A DNA stretch of 64,000 nucleotides from Methylobacterium soli (GTDB lineage Bacteria > Pseudomonadota > Alphaproteobacteria > Rhizobiales > Beijerinckiaceae), in NCBI RefSeq assembly GCF_008806385.1, contig NZ_VZZK01000016.1, positions 62,001 to 126,000 of the forward strand, read 5' to 3'. Positions within the stretch are counted from its first letter, which is position 1. Every line of letters begins with the position of its first letter. The notes under the pieces were generated by a model. The model was given only the letters and a program-made list of their open reading frames with translations, searched no databases and was not told the DNA's origin. The position numbers and the translations under genes were made by a program. This document shows, piece after piece, positions 25,265-34,106 of this stretch.

Positions 25265-26358
25265 CGGATCGGCGGCCCGTATTGCAGGCCCCCCTGGTTC
25301 CAGAGGGCGTTGAGGCCGCGCGGGATCTTCAGGGGCGTGTCCGCCCCGAGATTGCGGGCATAGACCTCGCCGTAATTGCCGACGTGCCGGATGATCCGGT
25401 AGGCCCAATCGTTCGTCAGCCCCAGCGCCTCGCCGTACTTGCCCTCGAGCCCGAGGATGCGGCGGATGTCGGGGCTGAGCGCCTCCCGGCGCATCGCCTC
25501 GACATTGCCCTGGCCGATCCCGGCCTCCTCGGCATCCAGCATGGCGTAGTGGGTCCAGGCCACGATGTCGCGCCATTGGTCGTCGCCCTGGCGCACCACG
25601 GGGGAGAACGGCTCCTTCGAGATCGTCTCGGGCAGGACCGTGTGGGCGTCGGGCTCGGCCATCTTCAGGCGCTCGCCGTAGAGGGAGGATTTGTCGGTCG
25701 AGTAGGCGTCGCAGCGCCCCGAATCGTAGGCGCGGCCGGTCTCCTCGGCGGTGGCGAAGGCGACCACCTTGTAGGCGAGGCCGTGGGTGCGGAACCAGTC
25801 GGCGAGGTTCAGCTCCGTGGTGGTGCCCTGCTGCAGGCAGATGGTGGCCCGGTCGAGCCCCTCCACATGGGCGATGCCCCGGTCCTTGCGCACCAGGAAG
25901 CCCTGCCCGTCATAGAAGTTGATGGCCGGGAAGTTCAGCTTGGCGCTGGTGTCGCGGGCGAGCGTCCAGGTGGTGTTGCGGGCGAGCACGTCGATCTCGC
26001 CCGATTGCAGCGCCGTGAAGCGGGCGGGCGCGGCCAGCGGCACGAAGCGCACCTTGCCCGGGTCGTCGAAGATCGCGGAAGCCAGCGCCCGGCAGAAATC
26101 GATGTCGAGCCCGCGCCACTCGCCCTTCGCGTCCGGCACCCCGAATCCGGCGACCCCCGGGCTCGATCCGCAATTGAGGTAGCCCCGCGCCTTGATCTCG
26201 CCGAGGAGCCCCTCGGCCCGGGCGGGGGCGGCCAAGGCGAGCAGGCAGGTGGCGAGCAGGCAGGCGACGATGAAGGATGCGGCGAAGAGGCACGCCGCCC
26301 TGCCGGCCCGTTGCCCCGCCCGGGCCGGCGGCGTCGCTGTGTCCGGGTACGGGGTCAT
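25261..26358 (-). CDS. aapJ: general amino-acid ABC transporter, periplasmic binding protein
   Basis: 365 residues. A signal peptide (hydrophobic LFAASFIVACLLATCLLALAA, cleavage near ARA) precedes a type II solute-binding protein: EIKARGYLNCGSSPGVAGFG, GLDIDFCRALASAIF, and RNTTWTLARDTS, the AapJ/BztA signature. First gene of the aapJQM(P) operon, so its promoter lies in the 176-bp gap shared with the divergent lyase gene. I chose ATG at 26358; an ATG at 26415 would lengthen the pre-signal region unusually. Confidence 0.88.
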   Translation of the reverse strand: MTPYPDTATPPARAGQRAGRAACLFAASFIVACLLATCLLALAAPARAEGLLGEIKARGYLNCGSSPGVAGFGVPDAKGEWRGLDIDFCRALASAIFDDPGKVRFVPLAAPARFTALQSGEIDVLARNTTWTLARDTSAKLNFPAINFYDGQGFLVRKDRGIAHVEGLDRATICLQQGTTTELNLADWFRTHGLAYKVVAFATAEETGRAYDSGRCDAYSTDKSSLYGERLKMAEPDAHTVLPETISKEPFSPVVRQGDDQWRDIVAWTHYAMLDAEEAGIGQGNVEAMRREALSPDIRRILGLEGKYGEALGLTNDWAYRIIRHVGNYGEVYARNLGADTPLKIPRGLNALWNQGGLQYGPPIR

Positions 26359-26534
26359 CCGTCGGTCGGCTCCGGGCGCGGGGGGTGAAATCCCGAGACA
26401 ATCGTCCGGCGCCATTGCGCGCGGCGGGCGCGCCGGTCAAGGCCTGTCCCGGAGAACCGGCCGCGCCCTTGACCTCGGGGCGGGGGCCGGGCTTCCGTCG
26501 CGGGACCACCCGCCCTCACCTGCCCCGAGCCCGC

Positions 26535-27725
26535 ATGTCCAAATCCCCGCCCCGCGATCCCGGCCGCTTCGGCGAAGCCACCCGCCTCGTCCATGCGGGG
26601 CGCGACCCCTCGGCCCAGCACGGCTTCGTCAACACCCCGATCTATCGCGGCTCGACGGTGCTCTACCCCACCTACGACGACATCCAGCACCGGCGCGGGC
26701 GCTACAATTACGGCACCTCGGCCACCCCGACCATGGATGCGCTGACCGAGGCCTGGACGCAGATCGCGGGGGCCGCCGGCACCGTGGTGACGCCCTCCGG
26801 CCTCTCGGCGCTGACGGTCGCCCTGATGGCGAGCGTGTCGGCGGGCGACCACCTGCTGGTCAGCGATTCGGCCTACCGCCCCACCCGCCAGTTCTGCGAC
26901 GGGGTGCTGTCGCGCTTCGGCGTCGCGGTGACCTATTACGACCCGACGATCGGGGCCGGCCTCGCGGAGCTGATGCAGGCCAACACCCGGGCGGTGCTGG
27001 TCGAGGCGCCGGGCTCGCAGAGCTTCGAGATGCAGGACGTGCCGGCCATCGCCGAGGTGGTGCACGCGCGCGGCGGCATCGTGATCATGGACAACACCTG
27101 GGCGACGCCGCTGCTGTTCCCGCCCCACGCGCGCGGCGTCGACATCGCGGTGGAGGCCGGCACCAAGTATCTCAGCGGCGGCTCGGACCTGCTGATCGGC
27201 CTCACCTCGGCCAACGCGAAGCACTTCCCGGCGGTGCGCCGCACCTTCGACCACTTCGCCATGTGCGCCGGCCCGGAGGACATCTTCCTGGCGCTGCGGG
27301 GCCTGCGCACCATGTCGCTGCGCCTGCGCGAGCACGGCCGCCAGGGCCTCGAGATGGCGCGCTGGCTGCAGGCGCGCCCGGAGGTGCTGCGGGTGCTGCA
27401 TCCGGGCCTGCCCGAGGATCCCGGCCACGCGATCTGGCGCCGCGACTTCTCGGGCGCCTCGGGCCTGTTCGGCGTCATCCTGAAGCCGGTGCCGGAGGCG
27501 GCGGTCGCGGCCCTGCTCGACGGGCTCGAGCTCTTCGGGATGGGCTTCTCCTGGGGCGGCTTCGAGAGCCTCGTCATCCCCTTCGACTGCAGGCCCTACC
27601 GCACGGCGACGGCCTGGGCCCCGGGCGGGCCGGCTCTGCGCTTCCATATCGGCCTCGAGGACACGGCCGACCTGAAGGCGGATCTGGAGGCCGGGTTCGC
27701 GCGGCTGCGGGCGGCCGCCGGCTGA
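26535..27725 (+). CDS. metC: cystathionine beta-lyase
   Basis: 396 residues, Cys/Met metabolism PLP-enzyme family. Key segments: TPIYRGSTVLYPTYDD, NYGTSATPTMDAL, the PLP-lysine loop EAGTKYLSGG (Lys211) and FHIGLED near the C-terminus. MetC cleaves cystathionine to homocysteine, pyruvate and ammonia in methionine synthesis; the ETRLVHAG-like N-terminus (GEATRLVHAGRDP) favours MetC over cystathionine gamma-synthase, although related C-S lyases cannot be excluded. Divergent to aapJ. Confidence 0.87.
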   Translation: MSKSPPRDPGRFGEATRLVHAGRDPSAQHGFVNTPIYRGSTVLYPTYDDIQHRRGRYNYGTSATPTMDALTEAWTQIAGAAGTVVTPSGLSALTVALMASVSAGDHLLVSDSAYRPTRQFCDGVLSRFGVAVTYYDPTIGAGLAELMQANTRAVLVEAPGSQSFEMQDVPAIAEVVHARGGIVIMDNTWATPLLFPPHARGVDIAVEAGTKYLSGGSDLLIGLTSANAKHFPAVRRTFDHFAMCAGPEDIFLALRGLRTMSLRLREHGRQGLEMARWLQARPEVLRVLHPGLPEDPGHAIWRRDFSGASGLFGVILKPVPEAAVAALLDGLELFGMGFSWGGFESLVIPFDCRPYRTATAWAPGGPALRFHIGLEDTADLKADLEAGFARLRAAAG

Positions 27726-27735
27726 GGCCGGGCCC

Positions 27736-27835
27736 GCCCCTCAGGGCGCGAGCCAGGTCCGCCCCTCAGGGCGCGAGCCAGGTCGGCCCTTCACGGCGCG
27801 AGCCAGGTCCGCCCTTCACGGCGCGAGCCATGTGC
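27736..27835. repeat. four 25-bp tandem units duplicating a gene's 3' end
   Basis: Units at 27736, 27761, 27786 and 27811. The last unit contains the TWLAP codons and TGA stop of the PNPOx-like gene; the other three repeat that same coding end and stop downstream of it. Two subtypes (CCTCAGG and CTTCACG) alternate as pairs, suggesting stepwise duplication. Confidence 0.9.
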
Positions 27836-28427
27836 CCGACCAGCCCCCGGCCCCGCGCGTCCAGCCGGCGCGACGATGCCCGCGGCGGTCGAGATAGAGG
27901 AAGTCGAGGCGCTCGGCGCGCAGGCGGAGCGCGCAGAAGTTCGGGCGGCCGAGGACGAGGGCCGCCTCGGGGTCGGGCTGGGCGTAGGCGCCGCCCCGCG
28001 CCAGCGCCGTGCCGGGGGCGGGCGTGATGGCGTAGCAGACGCGGCTCATGGGCTGGCTCGCGGCCCAGGCCGCCTCGGCCACGTCATCCTCCGCGTGGAG
28101 CGAGGCCCGGCCCTCGATGCGGATCTGCACCTTGCTCTCGGGATCGTAGGCGTGGAGCGCGCAAGGGGCCCGCGCCAGCACCTCCCGGGCCTTGTCCGAG
28201 CGCCGGTCGCAATGGATCCGCAGGAGCGCGGCCTCGGGATCGGCCGCGCGCAGAACCACGGTGCGCACCCGCGGCCGGCCATCCTCCCCGAGCGTGGCGA
28301 GGCTCGGGGTGTGGAAGGCGGAGCGCCCCCGCGCCACCCCGTCGGCGAGGAGCCGCCACAGCTCGGCCCAGGCGGCGGCGAGGTCGTCGTGGAAGGGGGG
28401 CAGGGGCGCGCGGGCGTCGAGGCTCAT
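27816..28427 (-). CDS. pyridoxamine 5'-phosphate oxidase-like flavoprotein
   Basis: 203 residues of the split-barrel FMN-binding superfamily (Pyridox_oxase_2 type). Recognisable features: FHTPSLATLGEDGRPRVRTVVLR (N-terminal strands), the FMN-phosphate-like DRRSDKARE, and KVQIRIEGRASLH. The C-terminus ends RRAGWTRGAGGWSGTWLAP, with the R-x-G-W type ending seen in this subgroup. Not a canonical PdxH: the strict PNPOx C-terminal motif is absent, so the substrate is uncertain. ATG at 28427 is the family-typical start. Three small 16-17 bp direct repeats (about 28446-28498) precede it. Confidence 0.75.
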   Translation of the reverse strand: MSLDARAPLPPFHDDLAAAWAELWRLLADGVARGRSAFHTPSLATLGEDGRPRVRTVVLRAADPEAALLRIHCDRRSDKAREVLARAPCALHAYDPESKVQIRIEGRASLHAEDDVAEAAWAASQPMSRVCYAITPAPGTALARGGAYAQPDPEAALVLGRPNFCALRLRAERLDFLYLDRRGHRRAGWTRGAGGWSGTWLAP

Positions 28428-28488
28428 GCGGCCAGGCTCGCAGGCAAGCTCTGCCCAATCAAGTTCTGGCCGATCAAGTGGTGCCCGA

Positions 28489-28863
28489 TCAAGCGCCGCC
28501 GTCGGGGGCCGCGCGCTCCGCTCCGCCGGCGGCGCCACCCCGCGGCCGGCGGCGGCGCTCGCGGAAGATCAGCGCGAGGTTGCGCAGGTAGATGCCCGTG
28601 GAGAGCCCCTGCCCGATGATGATCACGGGCTCGCGCCGGACGAGCCCGTAGACCAGCGTCATCAGCCCGCCCGCGATCGACAGGAACCAGAACGAGAGCG
28701 GCATCACGCTCTTGCCCGCCCGCTCGCTCGCGATCCATTGCAGGATGAAGCGCGAGCCGAAGATGAGCTGCGCCAGGATGCCGAAGACCAGCCAGAAATC
28801 GAAGCGCGTCACGAACACGTCGTAGACGTAGCCGCGCAGGTGGTCCGAGATCTCGATCAGCAC
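28489..28863 (-). CDS. lipid A biosynthesis N-terminal (LABN) domain membrane protein
   Basis: 124 residues with three to four transmembrane helices. Conserved segments FGSRFILQWIASERAGKSVMP and FWFLSIAGGLMTLVYGL, then REPVIIIGQGLSTGIYLRNL, define the LABN family, small DMT-like proteins. The GTG start at 28863 follows GGGAGGAG and overlaps the glycosyltransferase gene by 7 bp. Third gene of a GT39-GT2-LABN operon, where it may flip or present a lipid-linked sugar; that role is inferred. Confidence 0.85.
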   Translation of the reverse strand: MLIEISDHLRGYVYDVFVTRFDFWLVFGILAQLIFGSRFILQWIASERAGKSVMPLSFWFLSIAGGLMTLVYGLVRREPVIIIGQGLSTGIYLRNLALIFRERRRRPRGGAAGGAERAAPDGGA

Positions 28864-29657
28864 GGCGTCTCCTCCCGGCCCGCCACCTCCGTCACGGACG
28901 GGGTCGGCCGCTTGCGGCGGATCAGCCACCAGACCCCCGCAAGGTCGAGGAGCCCGACCCAGAGGCGGTCGAACAGGCCGTAATTCGAGCGGCCGGTGTG
29001 GCGGGGCCGGTCGACCACGTCGCGGTGGACGACGCCGTAACCCTCGCGGGCGACGAGGGCCGGCATGAAGCGGTGGAGCGCGTCGAAATAGGGCAGCGCC
29101 CGGTAGACCGCGCGGCGGAACACCTTGAGGCCGCAGCCGGTGTCGCGGGTGGAATCCCGCAGGATGCGCCCCCGCACCCCATTGGCGATGCGCGATTGCA
29201 GCATCTTGAAGGGCCCGTCCTTGCGGCCGATGCGCTGGCCCTGCGCCAGGCCGATCGCGGGGCCGCCCTGCTCCAGGGCCGCCACGAGGGCGGGGAGGAA
29301 GGCGGGGTCGTTCTGGCCGTCGCCGTCGAGGGTCGCGACGATCGGCGCGCGCGCCGCCGCGACCCCGCTGCGCACCGCCGCGCTCTGGCCGGCGCTCCGG
29401 GCGTGGCGCAGCACCCGCAGCCAGGGCCGGCCTGCGCGGGCGGCCTCGAGGGCGGCGGGCGTCGCGTCGGTGGAGCCGTCATCGACGTAGATCACCTCGA
29501 AGGGCGCGAGGGCGGCGCAGGCGCGGCCGATCTCGGTGACGAGGCTCTCGATGTTGCCGGCCTCGTTGCGCACCGGCACCACCACGGTGAGGCGGGTCGG
29601 CGGGCCCGCCGGATCCGAGTCCGCTGCGGCCACCGAGGCGGTCACCGATGCCGTCAT
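28857..29657 (-). CDS. family 2 glycosyltransferase (polyprenyl-phosphate sugar transferase type)
   Basis: 266 residues. GT-A fold with TVVVPVRNEAGNIESLV, acidic motifs YVDDGSTDAT and ATLDGDGQNDP, and DTGCGLKVFRRAVYRALP plus RHTGRSNYGLFDRLWVGLLDL, typical of ArnC/dolichol-phosphate mannosyltransferase-like enzymes. It would charge undecaprenyl phosphate with a sugar used by the GT39 transferase encoded upstream. One C-terminal hydrophobic segment. Starts by ATGA overlap with the upstream gene. Confidence 0.87.
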   Translation of the reverse strand: MTASVTASVAAADSDPAGPPTRLTVVVPVRNEAGNIESLVTEIGRACAALAPFEVIYVDDGSTDATPAALEAARAGRPWLRVLRHARSAGQSAAVRSGVAAARAPIVATLDGDGQNDPAFLPALVAALEQGGPAIGLAQGQRIGRKDGPFKMLQSRIANGVRGRILRDSTRDTGCGLKVFRRAVYRALPYFDALHRFMPALVAREGYGVVHRDVVDRPRHTGRSNYGLFDRLWVGLLDLAGVWWLIRRKRPTPSVTEVAGREETPC

Positions 29658-31414
29658 GGGTTCACCCCGTAGGCCGTGAGGTCGACCCGCCGGCCGCCAT
29701 TGATGTTGAAGCCCGAGACCTGCCCGACGACGTTCGGCGGGAGGTCCGCTCTCTGGGCGGCGGCCGCGAAATCGGGGGCGAACCGGCCCTCGACGAAGAC
29801 GAGGCGGCAGCCGCCGGCGCGCAGGAACGCGACCGCCTCCGCGCCGGAATTCAGCATGGCGAGGTCGGTGCCGATCAGGAAGACGAGGCTCGGCTCGCGG
29901 TAGCCGAGGCTCGCGACCCGCGGATGCGGGCAGGCGAGGCCGTCGCGGATCGCGGCGAGGCGCGGCGAGACCTTGAGGGCGGGCAACGCCGGCTGCACCA
30001 GCCCGAACACCGCCGGCGAGACCAGGGCGGAGGCGACGATGGCCAGGACGAGGGCGCGCTCGGCCGCCCCCCGGGCGAAGGCCGCGACGGACAGGCCCGC
30101 GAGCCCGGCGGCGCCGGCGAGCAGCGGCAGCCCGGCCCAGGGCAGGGCCCGGTCGAGCTGCCAGCCCGCGAAGGAGAGGCCGGCCATCAGCCCGACCGGG
30201 ATCAGCACGACGAGGAGCGCCACCGCCACAGCGCCGCGCCGGGCCGGATCGACGCCGCCGCGCCCGACCGGATCGACGCCGCCGCGCCCGACCGGATCGA
30301 CGCCGCCGCGCGCCGCCGCCATCGCGGTTAGGATCGCCAAAGCCGGCATCAGGGGCAGGACGTAATGCGGCAGCTTCGTCGGCACCGCCTCGAACACGAT
30401 CCAGGCGGGCACGATCCAGGCGAGCAGGAAGGCGACCGCGTCGGTGCCCCGCTGGCGCCAGCAGAAGGGCAGGCTGAGGGCCGCGAAGGCCGCGCCCGGC
30501 CAGAAGGTCGCGAAGAAGACGAGCAGATAGGTGCCGGGCGGCGCCCAGTGCTTCTCCTTGGCGCCCCCGACCTTGCCGAGCATGTCCTGGCCGACCGCCT
30601 CGCCGAAGAAGGCGCCGCCGCTCTTCCACGCGATGGCGAGGAACCAGGGCGCCACCAGGACGAGGACCAGGGCGAGGCCGAGCCCGGGGCGCAGCGCCAG
30701 GAGCCAGCGCCCGGAGCGGGCGCGCAGGGAGAGGGGGATCCCCGCGAGCCCGACGAAGAGCGGCACCATCGGGCCCTTGACCAGGATGCCGAGCGCCAGT
30801 CCGAGCCAGAAGGCCAGGACCGTCGCGAGGGGGAGCCGCGGATCGGCCCGCCCGAGCCAGGCGCGGGCGAGCGCCCCCATGGCGGCGACCGAGCAGGCGG
30901 TGAGCACCGCGTCGGTCTTGGCGAGGCGCGCCTCGGCCGAGAGCATCAGGCAGGCCCCGAACAGGGCGGCGGCCAGCAGCGCCCCCCGGCGCGGCAGGAA
31001 GGCGAGCGCCGCCCAATAGGCCAGCAGCACGGCCGCGACCGCGCCCGCCAGCGAGGGCAGCCGGTAGAGGGCGATCCGGCTGCGGGCCTGCGGCACGCCG
31101 AGCGCCTCGCCCAGGGCGACGCTGGCGCTCTGGAGCCAGTAGATCCCCACCGGCTTCTTGTGCCGGGCCTCCCCCTGGAAGCGGATATCGACGAGATCGC
31201 CCGTCTCCAGCATCTGCTTGGAGGCCTGGGCGAAGCGCGGCTCGTCCCGGTCCATGGGCTGGAGGGACGCGATCCCGGGCAGGAAGCAGACGAGGCCGAG
31301 GACGAGAAGGAGCGCGCAGGCGCGGGCATGGCTCGCGGAGGCCGCCGCGAGGAGGCGGTCGATCCAGGCGGAGGCGTGGCCCGGAGCGACCCGGCCGGCG
31401 GAGAGGCTCGTCAT
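29654..31414 (-). CDS. ArnT-like GT39 family glycosyltransferase
   Basis: 586 residues, about 12 transmembrane helices. Periplasmic loop 1 has QPMDRDEPRFAQASKQMLETGD, with the catalytic Asp-Glu pair of GT-C transferases, followed by GEARHKKPVGIYWLQ, as in ArnT, which transfers aminoarabinose or another sugar to lipid A. The promoter of the three-gene operon must lie upstream of 31414. A loop at about 385-410 contains three GGVDPVGR-type octapeptides from a 24-bp tandem repeat. The donor and acceptor are inferred from family membership. Confidence 0.87.
   Translation of the reverse strand: MTSLSAGRVAPGHASAWIDRLLAAASASHARACALLLVLGLVCFLPGIASLQPMDRDEPRFAQASKQMLETGDLVDIRFQGEARHKKPVGIYWLQSASVALGEALGVPQARSRIALYRLPSLAGAVAAVLLAYWAALAFLPRRGALLAAALFGACLMLSAEARLAKTDAVLTACSVAAMGALARAWLGRADPRLPLATVLAFWLGLALGILVKGPMVPLFVGLAGIPLSLRARSGRWLLALRPGLGLALVLVLVAPWFLAIAWKSGGAFFGEAVGQDMLGKVGGAKEKHWAPPGTYLLVFFATFWPGAAFAALSLPFCWRQRGTDAVAFLLAWIVPAWIVFEAVPTKLPHYVLPLMPALAILTAMAAARGGVDPVGRGGVDPVGRGGVDPARRGAVAVALLVVLIPVGLMAGLSFAGWQLDRALPWAGLPLLAGAAGLAGLSVAAFARGAAERALVLAIVASALVSPAVFGLVQPALPALKVSPRLAAIRDGLACPHPRVASLGYREPSLVFLIGTDLAMLNSGAEAVAFLRAGGCRLVFVEGRFAPDFAAAAQRADLPPNVVGQVSGFNINGGRRVDLTAYGVNP
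30244..30315. repeat. 24-bp tandem repeat, three copies, inside GT39 gene
   Basis: Units starting CCGGATCGACGCC at 30244, 30268 and 30292, in frame, encoding repeats of GGVDPVGR in a hydrophilic loop between transmembrane helices. Confidence 0.9.
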
Positions 31415-31766
31415 GGCGTTAGGCGGCCGTGCGGGCGTTCATGACGGCATTCCTGGACGGCTTCGGACCGGCCGTCGGGCCCCGGAGCGGGATGCGAGGA
31501 CGAGACGCCGGAGAGGTCGGGGCCGCGGCCGGCCGTGTCGATGATTGGGCCGGGAAAGTCAAATGGCGGGGGGGTCCCCTCATCCGCGCGCGCTCATCTT
31601 CGGTGCTGCTCCCGGCGTGCCGCAAGGGCGGTCCAAGGACGATCCAAGGACGATCCAAGAGCGGTCCAAGAGGCGGGTCCGGGCCGTCGTGCGGATGGGG
31701 GCGCTCCGGGCGCGCGTTGGATCGGCGGCGCGGGCGCGCTACGGTGGCGCCAGGGAGACAAACGCC
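31415..31766. other. gap between divergent GT39 and acyl-CoA ligase genes
   Basis: No gene supported. Must hold both promoters. Contains four 11-bp tandem units (31629-31672). Confidence 0.55.
31629..31672. repeat. 11-bp tandem repeat, four copies
   Basis: Units CGGTCCAAGGA or CGATCCAAGGA/G, about 100-140 bp upstream of the acyl-CoA ligase start. An 11-bp period places each copy on the same DNA face, so binding by a regulator is possible but unproven. Confidence 0.75.
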
Positions 31767-33452
31767 ATGAACGCCCGCACCGACGCCGCCCCAGAGGCAA
31801 ACCGCGACACCATCTACGACCGGGACCTCGACCGGAACCCGGCCAATTACCAGCCGCTGACGCCGCTGAGCTATCTCGACCGGGCGGCGCGGGTCTTCCC
31901 CGACCGGGTCGCGGTGATCCACGGGCCGCTCCGGCGCTCCTACGCCGAGCTCTACGCCCGCTGCCGCCGCCTCGCCTCGGCGCTCGCGGCGCGCGGCATC
32001 GGGCGCGGCGACACGGTGGCGGTGCTCCTCGCCAACACGCCCGAGATGATCGAGTGCCATTACGGGGTGCCGATGACGGGCGCCGTGCTCAACACCCTCA
32101 ACACCCGCCTCGATGCCGGGGCGCTGGCCTTCTGCCTCGAACACGGCGAGGCCAAGGTGCTGATCACCGACCGGGAATTCGCCAAGGTCGCGGGTCCGGC
32201 CCTGGAACGGGCCGGGGTCAGCCCCCTGGTGATCGACGTGGACGATCCCGAATATGCCGGCGAGGGCGGCCTCCTCGGCAGCCTCGGCTACGAGGCCCTG
32301 CTCGCCGAGGGCGACCCCGACCACGACTGGGCCATGCCGGGCGACGAGTGGGACGCGATCTCCCTCAACTACACCTCGGGCACCACGGGCGACCCGAAGG
32401 GCGTCGTCTACCATCACCGGGGCGCGGCGCTCCTCTCGCTCGGCAACGTCATCACGGGCGCGCTCGGGGGCCACCCCGTCTATCTCTGGACGCTGCCGAT
32501 GTTCCACTGCAACGGCTGGTGCTTCCCCTGGACCCTGTCGGTGGTGGCGGGCACCCATGTCTGCCTGCGGCAGGTGCGGGCGGGGGCCATGTACCGGGCG
32601 CTCAGCGAGCACGGCGTGACGCATCTGTGCGGCGCCCCCATCGTGATGCAGCTCCTCCTCAACGCCCCCGAATCCGAGCGCCGCCCCCTGCCCCGCCGGG
32701 TCGCCTTCCTGACGGCGGCCGCGCCTCCGCCGCAGGCGGTGCTCGCCGCCATGGGCGAGGCCGGCTTCGACGTGACCCATCTCTACGGCCTGACCGAGAC
32801 CTACGGCCCGGCGGTGGTCAATGCCTGGCACCCGGAATGGGACGACCTGCCGGCGGACGCGCGGGCCGCCAGGATGGCGCGCCAGGGCGTGCGCTACCCC
32901 GTCCTCGAGGGCTTCGACGTGCGCGACCCCGAGACCCTGGATTCCGTGCCGGCGGACGGGGAGACCCTGGGCGAGGCGATGTTCCGCGGCAACGTGGTGA
33001 TGCGGGGCTACCTCAAGAACCCGGCGGCGACGCAGGCCGCCTTCGCGGGGGGCTGGTTCCGCTCCGGCGACCTCGGGGTGAAGCATCCCGACGGCTACAT
33101 CCAGCTGAAGGACCGCTCGAAGGACATCATCATCTCGGGGGGCGAGAACATCTCGTCGATCGAGGTCGAGGACGCCCTGTTCCGCCACGCCGCCGTGTCG
33201 GCGGCGGCGGTGGTGGCCCGGCCCGACGCGAAATGGGGCGAGACCCCGGTGGCCTTCGTCGAGCTCAAGCCCGGCCAGAGCGTCGCGGCCGACGCCCTCA
33301 TCGCCTGGTGCCGCGAGCGCCTCGCCCCCTACAAGCTGCCCCGCGCGATCATCTTCGGCGAATTGCCCAAGACCTCGACCGGCAAGGTGCAGAAATTCGT
33401 CCTGCGCGAGCGGGCGAAGGCGGAGGCCGGGGAGCCGGGCAAGGACGGCTAG
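31767..33452 (+). CDS. AMP-forming acyl-CoA ligase
   Basis: 561 residues, ANL superfamily. Has the phosphate loop YTSGTTGDPKGV, the adenine motif LYGLTETYGPAVVN, the hinge GWFRSGDLGVKHPDGYIQLKDRSKDII, and the catalytic Lys in PKTSTGKVQKFVLRE. Segments such as MFHCNGWCFPWT and GAMYRALSEHGVTHLCGAP are typical of the medium/short-chain and DmdB-like methylmercaptopropionate-CoA ligases. It activates a carboxylic acid through an adenylate to its CoA thioester; the exact acid is not determined. ATG at 31767 after AGGGAG. Confidence 0.87.
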   Translation: MNARTDAAPEANRDTIYDRDLDRNPANYQPLTPLSYLDRAARVFPDRVAVIHGPLRRSYAELYARCRRLASALAARGIGRGDTVAVLLANTPEMIECHYGVPMTGAVLNTLNTRLDAGALAFCLEHGEAKVLITDREFAKVAGPALERAGVSPLVIDVDDPEYAGEGGLLGSLGYEALLAEGDPDHDWAMPGDEWDAISLNYTSGTTGDPKGVVYHHRGAALLSLGNVITGALGGHPVYLWTLPMFHCNGWCFPWTLSVVAGTHVCLRQVRAGAMYRALSEHGVTHLCGAPIVMQLLLNAPESERRPLPRRVAFLTAAAPPPQAVLAAMGEAGFDVTHLYGLTETYGPAVVNAWHPEWDDLPADARAARMARQGVRYPVLEGFDVRDPETLDSVPADGETLGEAMFRGNVVMRGYLKNPAATQAAFAGGWFRSGDLGVKHPDGYIQLKDRSKDIIISGGENISSIEVEDALFRHAAVSAAAVVARPDAKWGETPVAFVELKPGQSVAADALIAWCRERLAPYKLPRAIIFGELPKTSTGKVQKFVLRERAKAEAGEPGKDG

Positions 33453-33501
33453 CCCGCGCCTCGCCCGCGGGGACCAGGCGGAGACCGGGCGCCCCCTGCC
33501 C

Positions 33502-34011
33502 TCAACGCTCGGGCGCCGCGCGAGGCCGCGTCGCCGCGGCGCGCGAGGCCTCCGCCAGCTCGGCGAAGCGGTGATCGGCCCGGCGCAGCCGCCGACAGAG
33601 CTCGCGGTTGATGTTCTGCATCACCATCGCGTAGGCGTGGATGTCGGCCTTGTAATACGCGTACAGGTTCCGGGCCGTGAGCTCGTAGAGCGCGACCGGG
33701 CCCTCCGCCACGAGGGTGGCGGACCGGTGCTGCACGTCGATGAGCGTCATCTCGCCGAAGAAATCGCCGGGCCCGAGGCGGTTGAGATCGATCACGCTCC
33801 CCGCATCGCCGCGCTTGCGCACCGCGAGCGCCCCGGCGTGAACGATGTACATCGAGCGCCCCGGCTCGCCTTCCGCCACGACCGTGGCGCCCGCCTCGAA
33901 GCGGCGCTCCACCAGCATCGCGACCAGGAGGTCGAGGCTTTCGGCCGAGAGGCCGCCGAAGAACGGGGTCTCGATCAGGAACGCCTTGAGCTCGGGCGAA
34001 CTGGCAGCCAT
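33502..34011 (-). CDS. cyclic nucleotide-binding domain protein
   Basis: 169 residues, a single CNB domain (about 10-135). The phosphate-binding cassette FGEMTLIDVQHRSATLVAEG retains the Gly-Glu and the Arg-x-Ala arrangement needed for cAMP or cGMP binding. No DNA-binding or enzyme domain follows, only an Ala/Arg-rich C-terminus, so it probably acts by protein contact. Its start has GGGAG nine bases ahead. No functional neighbours. Confidence 0.78.
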   Translation of the reverse strand: MAASSPELKAFLIETPFFGGLSAESLDLLVAMLVERRFEAGATVVAEGEPGRSMYIVHAGALAVRKRGDAGSVIDLNRLGPGDFFGEMTLIDVQHRSATLVAEGPVALYELTARNLYAYYKADIHAYAMVMQNINRELCRRLRRADHRFAELAEASRAAATRPRAAPER

Positions 34012-34106
34012 CAGCCTACGCTCCCGGAACGCGACCGCGGCGCATCTTTGGGCCCTCCCGGCCCATCCGCAACAGGTTTTTCGCGGCGGGCGCCGGGGCT
34101 TGCCCC

